From: an uncultured Francisellaceae bacterium
GTDB taxonomy: Bacteria > Pseudomonadota > Gammaproteobacteria > Francisellales > CACEW01
Assembly: GCA_905612315.1 (NCBI GenBank)
Contig: CAJQSL010000098.1
Location: 1 to 33,452, forward strand
Direction: 5' to 3'
DNA: 33,452 nt
Numbering within the stretch: position 1 is the stretch's first letter; each line of letters opens with the position of its first letter. The notes beneath the pieces are model-generated. The model was not told the origin of the DNA and did not search any database. It saw nothing but the letters and a program-made list of their open reading frames with translations. Made by a program: the position numbers and the translations under genes. This document shows positions 24,762 through 33,317 of the stretch, one piece after another.

Positions 24762-26168
24762 CTAAGTTTTATTTTTATAAATAATTGAGTAATAAAATCC
24801 ATCTGCAGATATAGAGCTTTCATTCGGAAGTATTTGCCAGCCAAATTTAGTTTTTTGCCCAAATGGTAGATTAAAACTTAAAGTGCTGGCATCTTTAAAT
24901 AATTCAAGAAAATTTGCTATTTGAGCATCATTTTCATCTTTTAATGTCGAGCATGTTGCATAAAGCATATGCCCGCCTTCTTTAAGCTTTGGCCAAAGAG
25001 ATTTTAGTATTTGTATTTGAGTATTTTTTATAAGTTTTAGGTCATCTTCACATCTGTGAATTTGGATATCAGGTTGGCGCCTGATTATTCCAGTAGCTGA
25101 GCAAGGTGCATCTACTAAAATCTTATCAAAATAATTATCTACATATTTGTTTTGTAAATTTATTGCATCTTGGCAATAAACTTCAAGTTTAGAATTATCC
25201 TCTAAACCTAATCTTTTAAGGGAGTTTTTTAAAGTTAAAAATCTTTTATTATCAACTTCAAAGCCAATTAGTTTATTTAAATTAGGTTGAATTTGCATAA
25301 TATGCGATAACTTACCCCCAGGGGCAGCACATGCATCTAGAATAATCTCATTTGGTTTTGGATCTAATAAAACTGAGCAATATTGAGCCGCGATATCTTG
25401 TACGCTTATTAAGCCATCATAAAACCCAGGAATTTTATTGGTGGCAGTTGGCGGGTCAATAATTATGGCCTCTTTCAAGTTATCTATTTTGGGATCAAGA
25501 TAGCTAATATTAGCTTGATCTAGTTTTTCTTTATAATCTTTAATAGATATCTTTGCGGTATTAATGCGCATGCTCATTGGAGGGTGTTTTAACATGGCTT
25601 TAATAATGTCATCTGCTTGCTCAGGCCAATTAGTTATTAGTTGATTATGTAGCCATGGGCTAGTTTTTAATATCTTATCTTTATTGTTTGAGCTTTTTCT
25701 TAAATAACTTCGTAAAATTGCATTTACTAATTTTTTGCACCAAGTAGTTTTTGGAGTATTAAGACATTTTAAAGTTTCATTAACTGCGGCATGATCTTTG
25801 ATATCAAGATAAATTAGCTGGCACAAACCCATTAATAAGGCTACTTCACAAGGGTGATTTTTAGGATTATCTTTTAACGGCTTTTGCATAAACGATTTTA
25901 AAATATCTTTTAATACAAAATAATAGCGGCAAGTTTTAAAGCATAAATCTTTAGAAAATGCTGGGATATCAGGGTATAAGCCAAATTGTTCTGACAAGTG
26001 TTTTTTATTAAAAATTACTTGGTTTAAAATTTCAAATGCTATTTGATGCGGGCTATGTGCTTGAGATTTATCCCGAGCTTGTGTTGAGCTAGTCTTGCAA
26101 TGATTGAGGTCGGGGCTTTTGTTAATTTTGTTTTTAAGTGCTTTTTTATTCACTGCTTTTTTATTCAC
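24762..26168 (-). CDS. rsmB: 16S rRNA (cytosine-967-C5)-methyltransferase RsmB
   Basis: A 468-residue enzyme that makes m5C967 in 16S rRNA. An N-terminal NusB-like helical domain (about 38-165) precedes the Rossmann methyltransferase. The latter shows DACAAPGGK at 278-286 (SAM binding), DAPCSATG at 353-360 with C356, and YATCSTLKDEND at 403-414 with C406 as the likely nucleophile; both cysteines of the m5C mechanism are present. The first 30 residues are a lysine-rich extension with a duplicated NKKA motif. The start is GTG at 26168, overlapping the trmB stop as GTGA, with AAAGG upstream, so translation is probably coupled. fmt, the usual rsmB neighbour, is absent. Confidence 0.95.
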   Translation of the reverse strand: MNKKAVNKKALKNKINKSPDLNHCKTSSTQARDKSQAHSPHQIAFEILNQVIFNKKHLSEQFGLYPDIPAFSKDLCFKTCRYYFVLKDILKSFMQKPLKDNPKNHPCEVALLMGLCQLIYLDIKDHAAVNETLKCLNTPKTTWCKKLVNAILRSYLRKSSNNKDKILKTSPWLHNQLITNWPEQADDIIKAMLKHPPMSMRINTAKISIKDYKEKLDQANISYLDPKIDNLKEAIIIDPPTATNKIPGFYDGLISVQDIAAQYCSVLLDPKPNEIILDACAAPGGKLSHIMQIQPNLNKLIGFEVDNKRFLTLKNSLKRLGLEDNSKLEVYCQDAINLQNKYVDNYFDKILVDAPCSATGIIRRQPDIQIHRCEDDLKLIKNTQIQILKSLWPKLKEGGHMLYATCSTLKDENDAQIANFLELFKDASTLSFNLPFGQKTKFGWQILPNESSISADGFYYSIIYKNKT

Positions 26169-26905
26169 TTTGAGCCTTTTGGTTTAAATAATAGGATAAA
26201 ATCGAAAATTTTGTGACCAAGTTTTTTTCCGCGTAGCTCAAATTTTGTTTGGGCTCGGGGGGTGCAGGGGATTTGATTTTTATTAGTATCATCTAGTTTC
26301 ACAAAACTTAGTTGCTCATCTAAAAGCTCGCTTATATGCTCGGCGTATGGCTCCCAGTCGGTGGCGATATGCAAATAGCTTTTATCAGCTTTAAGTTTTG
26401 TTTTAATAATATCTAAGAAATTAGCATTAACTATGCGGCGTTTGTGATGTTTTTTCTTCGGCCATGGGTCGGGGAAGAATAATTGTAATCCTAAAAGAGA
26501 ATTATCTGGGATAACATCTTTTAAAATTTCAATAGCATCGTGTTGGATAATCTTTAAATTTTCAATAGCATTTTCTTCTATTAATTTTAAAGTATGGCCA
26601 ATTCCAGGTGGGTGTACTTCAATTCCTAAAAACTGTACCTGCGGGTTTTCTTTGACATGACAAATAAATGCATCTCCCATGCCAAAGCCAATTTCGAGCA
26701 CAGTTGGTTTTTGATTTATAAAATCTACAATTTTTTGTTTATCTGAGATATCAAACCCAAATTTAGGCATCAAATTAGTAATCGCTTTTTTTTGGGATTC
26801 ACTAGTGCGCCCAGCTCTTAGTACAAAACTTTTCACGCCACGTAATTTTGTTTTATTTTGCTCTTGTTGATCCTGTGGATCTTGCTGCATAATAATATCT
26901 TCCAT
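26165..26905 (-). CDS. trmB: tRNA (guanine-46-N7)-methyltransferase TrmB
   Basis: A 246-residue TrmB, which adds m7G at position 46 in the variable loop of many tRNAs. Motif I is EIGFGMGD at 71-78, followed by FLGIEVHPPGIG at 92-103. The catalytic and tRNA-contacting signature FPDPWPKKKHHKRR at 144-157 is canonical, and TDWEPYAEH follows. The conserved LRAGRTSESQKKAI start of the fold is at about 29-42. Two ATGs are possible: 26905 and 26890, the latter with GGAAG eight bases before it. It is four bases into rsmB downstream and five bases after yggX, so the three genes form a compact operon. Confidence 0.96.
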   Translation of the reverse strand: MEDIIMQQDPQDQQEQNKTKLRGVKSFVLRAGRTSESQKKAITNLMPKFGFDISDKQKIVDFINQKPTVLEIGFGMGDAFICHVKENPQVQFLGIEVHPPGIGHTLKLIEENAIENLKIIQHDAIEILKDVIPDNSLLGLQLFFPDPWPKKKHHKRRIVNANFLDIIKTKLKADKSYLHIATDWEPYAEHISELLDEQLSFVKLDDTNKNQIPCTPRAQTKFELRGKKLGHKIFDFILLFKPKGSK

Positions 26906-26910
26906 TATTT

Positions 26911-27201
26911 CTAGCTATTCTCGTCTTCTTTTTCCACAGGAACATACCCATCAGGCTTGCTAACGTCTTCATCTGAGAATAAAAATTTATCCATTTCTTC
27001 TTGTAAAAACTTTTTGGAATCTGGGTCTAGCAGATTTAATCTGTTTTCATTTATTAACATAGTTTGATGATCAAGCCATAACTTCCATGCTTCTTTTGAG
27101 ATGTTTTCAAATATCTTTGCGCCCATTTCACCTGGGTAGGGCTGGAATGCAAGTTGCGCGGCTTCTTTTTTTAATTTTTGGCAATAAATAGTTTTTGACA
27201 T
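26911..27201 (-). CDS. yggX: YggX, probable Fe(2+)-trafficking protein
   Basis: A 96-residue member of the YggX family, small cytoplasmic proteins linked to iron-sulfur cluster protection and oxidative stress resistance. The start MSKTIYCQKLKKEAAQLAFQ with the conserved C7 and the following PYPGEMGAKIFENISKEAW is highly characteristic, as is LDHQTMLINENRLNLLDP. The tail is slightly longer and acidic. AAGGGA precedes the ATG. It heads the yggX-trmB-rsmB gene set. mutY, its neighbour in many gammaproteobacteria, is not here. Confidence 0.95.
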   Translation of the reverse strand: MSKTIYCQKLKKEAAQLAFQPYPGEMGAKIFENISKEAWKLWLDHQTMLINENRLNLLDPDSKKFLQEEMDKFLFSDEDVSKPDGYVPVEKEDENS

Positions 27202-27292
27202 GTTTTCCCTTATGCAAATATCTTAAGAATTTTTGGAATTGGGGGTATTATGCCAAAGAATTCCCTAGAATTCGAATTGTTTTACTTTAAGC

Positions 27293-28045
27293 TCAAGCAA
27301 CCAATAAATGATAAATCTTCTCAGCTTTAGCTTTATTCGGCGCCGGAATAACAAATGATGTCCCAATTGCTGATCTTATAAGGGATAAGGAGATTATTGT
27401 ATCGTTTATCACAAACTGGCATGGCTTATTTAAATGAGACTCAGTAAAATCCTCTAGTCTGTTTGAGGCTGCATCAGTTAGGTTTATTTGGATCCCGTAG
27501 CCACTGCTGCCTATGGTTCGTATTTGGATATTTTGAACATCTTCAGGTTTTAAGATTATCTGATTAGTTAAAATCTGAAATGATAAGTTGCTATGCTCTA
27601 CATTCGCAGTTTTAGGAAGATCAGTTTTAGCAGTCTTTGGTGTTTTGTGAAGCAAGCTTGAGAAAAAACCGCCGCTAGACTCCTTTTGGGTGTTGGGTTT
27701 TGCAGCAGGCTTGTTAACGGGTTTTGGTCCTGTTATGGCTTTATGTGTCACAGGTGTATTTTTAATCGCTGTTTTAATGTGTGTATTTTTTAGTTTAGCT
27801 TTAGTTTTGTGAGAATTGTCTGAATCTATATTATTTGCCGATAGGTTCATCAAAGCTTTTAGATCTAATGGAGCTCTTTTAATTTCTTTTGATTTGATCA
27901 CTGGTGTTGATTCATGTGTAGATATTAATGTGCCTGCGATTACGCCAACAACTAAGCATATGCCGCCAAGACCAATGGCAACTAAGTTTTTGTTAATTTT
28001 TCTTTTGGGCTTTGTGTAATCTTCCGGCTTTGTGTAATATTCCAT
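27293..28045 (-). CDS. Membrane-anchored protein with SecD P1-head-like C-terminal domain
   Basis: A 250-residue protein with a short cytoplasmic tail holding a duplicated YTKPxxYTKP motif, one membrane helix at about 19-41, and a long Lys/Thr/Pro-rich linker (45-150). The C-terminal domain (about 153-250) reads IQINLTDAASNRLEDFTESH, then CQFVINDTIISLSLIRSAI and KAEKIYHLL. This order (strand, Asn/Lys-rich turn, ivinD.v.s.p.i, then a helix with A.k...L) is that of the P1-head domain of SecD. The other parts of SecD are absent. It is probably periplasmic. The link to secretion is inference; a SPOR-like role is an alternative because the overall layout resembles SPOR-domain proteins. Confidence 0.6.
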   Translation of the reverse strand: MEYYTKPEDYTKPKRKINKNLVAIGLGGICLVVGVIAGTLISTHESTPVIKSKEIKRAPLDLKALMNLSANNIDSDNSHKTKAKLKNTHIKTAIKNTPVTHKAITGPKPVNKPAAKPNTQKESSGGFFSSLLHKTPKTAKTDLPKTANVEHSNLSFQILTNQIILKPEDVQNIQIRTIGSSGYGIQINLTDAASNRLEDFTESHLNKPCQFVINDTIISLSLIRSAIGTSFVIPAPNKAKAEKIYHLLVA

Positions 28046-28172
28046 GGTAATATAATATCCATATTTAAATAATAAAATTAATTTAGCAATATCATAACAT
28101 TTTTTATATAATAAATCAATATAAATTAATTAATTTTTATGTAATAAGTGTCTTTATAAAGTGGGGAGTAAT

Positions 28173-28751
28173 ATGTTAGCAGGTGTAGATGAAGTCGGGC
28201 GTGGGCCTTTGGCTGGGCCGGTTGTAGCAGCAGCTGTAATTTTAGATCCAGATTATCATATAGCTGGATTAATGGACTCTAAAAAAATCACCGCAAAAAA
28301 ACGCGAAGAACTAGCTGAAATAATCTGGCATAAGGCGTTGGCAGTAAGTGTCGCTGAGGCAAGTGTCGATGAGATTGATGATATAAATATTTTACAAGCA
28401 AGTTTATTGGCAATGAAGCGCGCGGTAGAAGCTTTAAGCATTGCACCAGATGAAATATTAGTTGATGGAACACACGTTTTTGCTTGTGCTAATGGAGTTA
28501 GTATTAAGCCTGTAATTAAAGGTGATCAAAAAATTCCAGCTATTTCAGCGGCATCCATAGTTGCTAAAGTATATCGAGATAATTTAATGCAAGATTTAGC
28601 ACTTGCTCACCCTGGGTATGGATTTGAATCTCATATGGGGTATCCTACAAAAGCGCACTTACTAGCCCTTGAAAAATATGGTGTTTTAGGCATTCATCGT
28701 AAAAGTTTCTCTCCTGTTAAACGTGCTATCGCACATTATTCGTATGAATAA
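28173..28751 (+). CDS. rnhB: Ribonuclease HII
   Basis: A 192-residue RNase HII, which cuts RNA in RNA-DNA hybrids and removes single ribonucleotides from DNA. From the ATG at 28173 it begins [20 protein letters not shown]. The catalytic acidic residues are D6, E7, D98 (VDGT) and D118 (KGDQK), and [13 protein letters not shown] is the family signature. An in-frame GTG at 28161 lacks a ribosome site, whereas GGGGAG lies just before the ATG. It stands alone, 80 bases before grpE on the same strand and divergent from the SecD-like gene. dnaE or lpxB, its frequent neighbours, are absent. Confidence 0.96.
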   Translation: MLAGVDEVGRGPLAGPVVAAAVILDPDYHIAGLMDSKKITAKKREELAEIIWHKALAVSVAEASVDEIDDINILQASLLAMKRAVEALSIAPDEILVDGTHVFACANGVSIKPVIKGDQKIPAISAASIVAKVYRDNLMQDLALAHPGYGFESHMGYPTKAHLLALEKYGVLGIHRKSFSPVKRAIAHYSYE

Positions 28752-28763
28752 AAAACGAGACAT

Positions 28764-28791
28764 CTTGAAATTTCAAAATTAGTCCCAATAT
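28764..28791 (+). promoter_or_regulatory. Heat-shock (sigma-32) promoter of grpE
   Basis: CTTGAAA at 28764-28770 is the exact sigma-32 -35 consensus. After 13 bases comes CCCAATAT at 28784-28791, one mismatch from CCCCATnT. It lies about 40 bases before the grpE ATG, past the end of rnhB. Confidence 0.8.
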
Positions 28792-28831
28792 ATATATTAA
28801 TGCAAATTAATATAAGTACTGGAGATATCAT

Positions 28832-29650
28832 ATGGCCAAAAAGAAAGCTGAGAATCAATCTGAGAAAAAAACTGATAAACCTTCTTTTGAAGATATGTTT
28901 GTAGATGAATCAGAAGAACAAGTTGCTGAAGATAATTCCGAGCAGCCTATTTATGACCCAGAAGATGATTTTGATCAACTAACCCAAACGGAAGCTTTTA
29001 GCCGCTCTGAGCTAGAAGCTATGCATAAACAAGAAAAGGAAGCTCAATTGCAAGAAACTAAAGATGCAAAAGCAAATAATAAAGAAGAGATAAAAGATAA
29101 AAAATCTTCAAAAAAAGCTAAAGAAGCCCCAAAAGAAAATGGTTCTATTATTAAGCAAATTGAAGACATGCGCAAAAAGATGGAAGCAATTAAAGCTGAA
29201 GCAGATGATGCTAAAGCTGAAGCTAAAGCTAATTGGGAAGATGCTTTGCGAGTTAAAGCTGATGCTGAAAATTTCAAAAGAAGAGCTGAAATTGATGCAG
29301 AAAAAGCGCGTAAATTTGCAATTGAGAAAACTTTAAATTCTTTATTCCCAGTTGTAGATAGCTTAGAAAAAGCACTAGAAGTTCAAGGGGATTCAAAAGA
29401 GCTTAAATCAATGCGTGAAGGTGTTGAAATGACTTATAAAATGCTGGTAGATGCTCTAACTAAAGCTGGTTTAGAGCAGCTGGATCCAGTTGGGAAGAAG
29501 TTTGATCCAACTCATCATGAAGCGATGGGTATGGTTCCAGATAATAAAGTTGCCGCTAATGATGTAATTCAAGTTATTCAAAAAGGTTACGTTTTAAATG
29601 GGCGACTTGTTAGGCCTGCTAGAGTAATAGTATCTAGCGGAAAGGCTTAA
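28832..29650 (+). CDS. grpE: Nucleotide exchange factor GrpE with long charged N-terminus
   Basis: A 272-residue GrpE; the usual length is about 200. GrpE releases ADP from DnaK. The canonical part runs from about 95 to 272: a long coiled-coil helix with KADAENFKRRAEIDAEKARKF (dimer stalk), then GVEMTYKMLVDALTKAGLEQ, and the beta domain with FDPTHHEAMGMV and VIQKGYVLNGRLVRPARVIV. The first 95 residues are an extra acidic/lysine-rich segment, predicted disordered, with EESEEQVAED-type stretches. The function of that extension is unknown. GGAG lies nine bases before the ATG, and a sigma-32 promoter sits upstream. dnaK follows after 135 bases. Confidence 0.96.
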   Translation: MAKKKAENQSEKKTDKPSFEDMFVDESEEQVAEDNSEQPIYDPEDDFDQLTQTEAFSRSELEAMHKQEKEAQLQETKDAKANNKEEIKDKKSSKKAKEAPKENGSIIKQIEDMRKKMEAIKAEADDAKAEAKANWEDALRVKADAENFKRRAEIDAEKARKFAIEKTLNSLFPVVDSLEKALEVQGDSKELKSMREGVEMTYKMLVDALTKAGLEQLDPVGKKFDPTHHEAMGMVPDNKVAANDVIQVIQKGYVLNGRLVRPARVIVSSGKA

Positions 29651-29687
29651 TGTTTATAAGGGTTTGTGAAATATTTTAATAATTTTA

Positions 29688-29715
29688 CTTGAAATTTTTA
29701 AAACAGACCCCATAT
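29688..29715 (+). promoter_or_regulatory. Consensus heat-shock (sigma-32) promoter of dnaK
   Basis: CTTGAAA at 29688-29694 and CCCCATAT at 29708-29715 with a 13-base spacer match the sigma-32 consensus at every defined position. It gives dnaK and probably dnaJ their own heat-shock start independent of grpE. Confidence 0.92.
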
Positions 29716-29730
29716 ACAAATTAGAGCTAA

Positions 29731-29770
29731 TTAAATTAAGTTAAATTAAGTTAAATTAAGTTAAAATTAA
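29731..29770 (+). repeat. 10-base tandem repeats in the dnaK leader
   Basis: TTAAATTAAG occurs three times without change (29731-29760), followed by a partial fourth unit (29761-29770). The array lies in the dnaK 5' untranslated RNA, between the sigma-32 promoter and the AGGAG ribosome site. Confidence 0.85.
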
Positions 29771-29785
29771 ATAGGAGAAAAAATC

Positions 29786-31822
29786 ATGGCGATTATAGGA
29801 ATAGACTTAGGAACAACAAACTCTTGTGTAGCAATCATGGATGGTAAGAGCGCAAAAGTATTAGAAAATGCTGAAGGCGATCGAACTACCCCGTCGGTTG
29901 TTGGTTATACAGATAGTGAAATTTTAGTAGGGCCTTCTGCAAAGCGTCAGGCGGTTACTAATGCTGAGAATACAGTTTTTGGTACAAAAAGATTAATTGG
30001 ACGAAAATTTGATGAGAAAGTGGTTCAGTCTGATATCTTACCTAAAGTACCATTCAAAGTTGTTAAAGCTGATAATGGAGATGCTTGGGTACAGGTTAGA
30101 GGTAATAAAATGGCGCCTCCACAAATTTCTGCTGAAATATTACGTAAGATGAAAAAGACTGCAGAAGATTATCTAAATGAGAAAGTAACTCAAGCGGTAA
30201 TTACTGTACCTGCATACTTCAATGATGCTCAAAGACAAGCAACTAAAGATGCTGGTAAAATTGCAGGACTTGAAGTTAAAAGGATTATCAACGAGCCAAC
30301 TGCTGCTGCATTAGCATACGGTATGGATAAAAAAGCTAAAGGTGAAAGTATTGTTGCGGTATATGATTTAGGTGGTGGTACATTTGATGTGTCAATCATT
30401 GAAATTGCTAATGTTGATGGTGATAGTCAAATTGAAGTATTAGCAACTAATGGTGATACATTCTTAGGTGGTGAAGATTTCGACAGGCACTTAATGGATT
30501 ATTTGGTAGCTGATTTCAAAAAATCTAGCGGTGTGGATTTACAAAAAGATCCATTAGCTTTACAAAGGCTAAAAGAAGCTGCTGAATCTGCAAAAATAGA
30601 GTTGTCTTCTGCTACACAAACTGATGTAAACCTACCTTATATTACAGCAGATGCATCAGGTCCTAAGCATTTAAATATTAAAGTTACAAGAGCAAAACTT
30701 GAATCTTTAGTTGAAGATTTAATTAAAAGAACAATTGAGCCTTGTAAAAAAGCTTTGAAAGATGCTGGCTTAAAGGTTGGAGATATCTCTGATGTAATCT
30801 TAGTTGGTGGACAAACTAGAATGCCTAAAGTCCAAGAGGCTGTTAAAGGCTTCTTCGGTAAAGAGCCGCGTAAAGATGTAAACCCTGATGAAGCAGTTGC
30901 TATGGGTGCTGCGATTCAAGGTGGTGTATTATCAGGCGATGTAACAGATGTATTATTACTTGATGTAATTCCATTATCTCTAGGAATTGAGACTATGGGC
31001 GGCGTCATGACTAAACTAATTGAGCGCAACTCAACTATCCCAACTAAGAAAAGTCAAACATTCTCAACTGCTGAAGATAACCAAAGCGCTGTTACTATTC
31101 ATGCTCTTCAGGGTGAGCGTGAAATGGCTAGTGCAAATAAATTACTAGGTAAGTTTGATCTGACAGGTATTCCACCTTCAGCAAGAGGCGTGCCGCAAAT
31201 TGAGGTTAGTTTTGATATTGATGCGAACGGCATCTTAAATGTTCATGCTAAAGATAAAGCTACTGGTAAGGAGCAATCAATTGTGATTCGAGCTTCTTCT
31301 GGTTTATCTGATGAAGAAGTTGAAGGTATGGTGCAAGATGCTGAAGCTAATGCTGAGGAAGATAAAAAATTCCAAAAATTAGCAGCAGCGCGTAACCAAG
31401 CAGATGCTTTAGTTCACAGTACTAAAAAATCTTTATCTGATTTAGGGGAAAAAGTTCCAGCTGATCAAAAAGAGCCAATTGAAAAAGCTATCACTGAACT
31501 TGAAGAAGTTATCAAAGGTGATAATGCTGATGAAATTGAAGCTAAAACTAAAGCTTTATCAGATGTCGCAGGTAAGATGTCAGAGATGATGTATCAGCAA
31601 CAAGCGCAGCAAGAAGGCGCTGAACAGCCTGCTGCAGCTGCAGCTGATGGTGCTGATGCTAAAGATTCAGCTGATACAGTTGATGCTGAATTTGAAGAAG
31701 TTTCAGATAAAGAGACTGAAAAAGCTGAAGCTGAACAGAGTGTAGATGATAAGGCTGAAGATAAGGCTGAAGATAAAGTAGATGCTAAAAAAGCTAAAAC
31801 TAAAGCTAAAAAGAAGAAATAA
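29786..31822 (+). CDS. dnaK: Molecular chaperone DnaK (Hsp70)
   Basis: A 678-residue Hsp70. It begins [20 protein letters not shown]; the ATPase signatures [12 protein letters not shown] and [13 protein letters not shown] are intact, and a substrate-binding domain and helical lid follow. The usual C-terminal EFEEV motif is present at 635-639, where E. coli DnaK ends, but here a further 37 residues rich in Lys, Glu and Ala follow and finish in KAKKKK. GGAG precedes the ATG. Expression is driven by the consensus sigma-32 promoter at 29688-29715. dnaJ follows after 25 bases and is likely co-transcribed. It works with GrpE and DnaJ in folding and disaggregation. Confidence 0.98.
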   Translation: MAIIGIDLGTTNSCVAIMDGKSAKVLENAEGDRTTPSVVGYTDSEILVGPSAKRQAVTNAENTVFGTKRLIGRKFDEKVVQSDILPKVPFKVVKADNGDAWVQVRGNKMAPPQISAEILRKMKKTAEDYLNEKVTQAVITVPAYFNDAQRQATKDAGKIAGLEVKRIINEPTAAALAYGMDKKAKGESIVAVYDLGGGTFDVSIIEIANVDGDSQIEVLATNGDTFLGGEDFDRHLMDYLVADFKKSSGVDLQKDPLALQRLKEAAESAKIELSSATQTDVNLPYITADASGPKHLNIKVTRAKLESLVEDLIKRTIEPCKKALKDAGLKVGDISDVILVGGQTRMPKVQEAVKGFFGKEPRKDVNPDEAVAMGAAIQGGVLSGDVTDVLLLDVIPLSLGIETMGGVMTKLIERNSTIPTKKSQTFSTAEDNQSAVTIHALQGEREMASANKLLGKFDLTGIPPSARGVPQIEVSFDIDANGILNVHAKDKATGKEQSIVIRASSGLSDEEVEGMVQDAEANAEEDKKFQKLAAARNQADALVHSTKKSLSDLGEKVPADQKEPIEKAITELEEVIKGDNADEIEAKTKALSDVAGKMSEMMYQQQAQQEGAEQPAAAAADGADAKDSADTVDAEFEEVSDKETEKAEAEQSVDDKAEDKAEDKVDAKKAKTKAKKKK

Positions 31823-31847
31823 TAATATAAAATAAGGATATGCTTTT

Positions 31848-32999
31848 ATGCCTCGTGATAGCCAATACTATGACATGCTTGGGGTGTCTCCTCAAGCAAG
31901 TAGTGCTGAAATAAAACGTGCTTTTAGGAAGAAGGCTAATCAATTTCACCCGGACAAAAACCCGGATGATGCTACATCTGAGAAGAAATTCAAGGAAGTT
32001 AACGAGGCATATGAAGTCTTGTCTAATGAACAAAAACGCCAAGCTTATGACAGCTTTGGTAAGGAAGGTGTAAGTGGTCAGAGTGGCCCTGGAGGCTTTG
32101 GCGGTTTTGGCGGTGGTGCAGCTGGCGGTGGCGCTGGCGGTTTTGAAGATTTATTCGAAGATTTATTTGGAGCAGGTCAGAAAAGAGGCGGCTCGCGCGG
32201 TTCCCAAAGGCAGCCTGAGAGAGGTTCTGATTTACGTTATGATATGGAAATAACTTTGGAAGAAGCTGTCCATGGAGCTCAAAAAGAGATTAAAATTCCA
32301 ACTTTAGTTGCTTGTGATGCTTGTGATGGTTCTGGTGCTAAAGCTGGCACTGGCAAGAGAACCTGTTCTACTTGTGGTGGGCATGGTGCTGTTAGGATGC
32401 AGCAAGGATTTTTCTCAGTACAACAAACTTGCCCGACATGTTATGGCGCAGGTCAAGTTATTGAATCTCCTTGTACCAAATGCCGCGGCCAAGGCCGAAT
32501 GCAAGACACTAAAACTTTATCAGTTAAAATTCCAGCTGGGATTGACACTGGTAACAGGATTAGAATTGCAGGAAGGGGTGAGGCTGGTGAGGCTGGAGCT
32601 CCGGCAGGTGATTTATACGTTCAAGTACATGTCCAAAAGCATCCAATTTTTGAGAGAATTGATAAAGACTTACACTGCGAAGCGCCGATTGATTTTATAA
32701 CGGCAGCTTTAGGTGGCTCGGTTGAGATTCCAACTCTGGAAGGTAAAGTTAAGCTTAAAATCACTTCTGAGACGCAAAGTGGGCAGATGTTCAGATTACG
32801 CGGCAAAGGTGTTAAATCTTTACGTGGTTCTGGTCATGGGGATTTAATGTGTCGAGTGCAAGTTGAGACTCCGGTTAAATTATCTCAAGATCAAAAAGAT
32901 TTATTGCAAAACTTTGGAGATTCTTTAGAGGATGGCAAAAAACATTCCCCGCAATCTAGTAAGTGGTATGATGCGGTGAAGCGATTTTTTGATCGGTAA
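31848..32999 (+). CDS. dnaJ: Co-chaperone DnaJ (Hsp40, type I)
   Basis: A 383-residue type I Hsp40. The J domain (about 5-70) has the HPD motif at 34-36, which stimulates the DnaK ATPase. A Gly/Phe-rich region (75-110) follows. Four zinc-binding CxxCxGxG units lie at 156-163, 173-180, 195-202 and 209-216, and then two C-terminal substrate-binding subdomains and a dimerisation end. All hallmark residues are present. AAGGA lies 11 bases before the ATG, directly after dnaK, and no separate promoter is visible. The glycine stretch [18 protein letters not shown] is somewhat longer than usual. Confidence 0.98.
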   Translation: MPRDSQYYDMLGVSPQASSAEIKRAFRKKANQFHPDKNPDDATSEKKFKEVNEAYEVLSNEQKRQAYDSFGKEGVSGQSGPGGFGGFGGGAAGGGAGGFEDLFEDLFGAGQKRGGSRGSQRQPERGSDLRYDMEITLEEAVHGAQKEIKIPTLVACDACDGSGAKAGTGKRTCSTCGGHGAVRMQQGFFSVQQTCPTCYGAGQVIESPCTKCRGQGRMQDTKTLSVKIPAGIDTGNRIRIAGRGEAGEAGAPAGDLYVQVHVQKHPIFERIDKDLHCEAPIDFITAALGGSVEIPTLEGKVKLKITSETQSGQMFRLRGKGVKSLRGSGHGDLMCRVQVETPVKLSQDQKDLLQNFGDSLEDGKKHSPQSSKWYDAVKRFFDR

Positions 33000-33043
33000 G
33001 GTTTTTTTGATTACCCCAACTTTTCGACTAAATTTAATAAAAG

Positions 33044-33064
33044 AACCCCATATTTTAGGGGGTT
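33044..33064 (+). terminator. Weak hairpin after dnaJ
   Basis: AACCCC (33044-33049) pairs with GGGGTT (33059-33064) around a nine-base loop, 44 bases after the dnaJ stop. It is not followed by a good T-run, so it is a poor intrinsic terminator. It may only be an mRNA 3' end stabiliser. Confidence 0.35.
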
Positions 33065-33156
33065 ATGTTTCATTATGTGGGGTATCTTCTTCTCCTCGTG
33101 GGTAAAAGAAAGACCTAAAATCTCCTCCCCCCAAAATTGTAAGGGGAATTCAGCCT

Positions 33157-33317
33157 GGTTGCCCCCATCCTAACCTTCCCCCACAGGGGGAAGGGACTAA
33201 TTCTGCCGTCGTTGCGAGGATTGATGACTTAATTAAGATACAAGGCTGGGATGGGGGCACCCTAATGGCAGGGCAAACCCCTTCCCCCCGTGGGGGAAGG
33301 CTGGGATGGGGGCATCC
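33157..33317. repeat. GC-rich inverted repeat pair with CCCCCATCC motif
   Basis: The 40-base segments 33157-33196 and 33278-33317 are near-perfect reverse complements. Both contain GCCCCCATCC followed by CCTTCCCCCACxGGGGGAAGG, itself a small hairpin. A third partial copy of GGCTGGGATGGGGGCA lies at 33244-33259. A GTCGTTGCGAGGA fragment (33208-33220) of the other repeat family sits inside. The GC content is far above the surroundings. The remaining bases to 33452 are AT-rich with no recognisable gene. Confidence 0.8.

Noticed and set aside
28161-28172. GTG start of rnhB
   Set aside because: Its upstream bases lack a ribosome site. The ATG at 28173 has GGGGAG and gives the usual RNase HII N-terminus.
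29731-29770. CRISPR array or phase-variable coding repeat
   Set aside because: Units are 10 bases with no spacers and lie in an untranslated leader, so neither applies.
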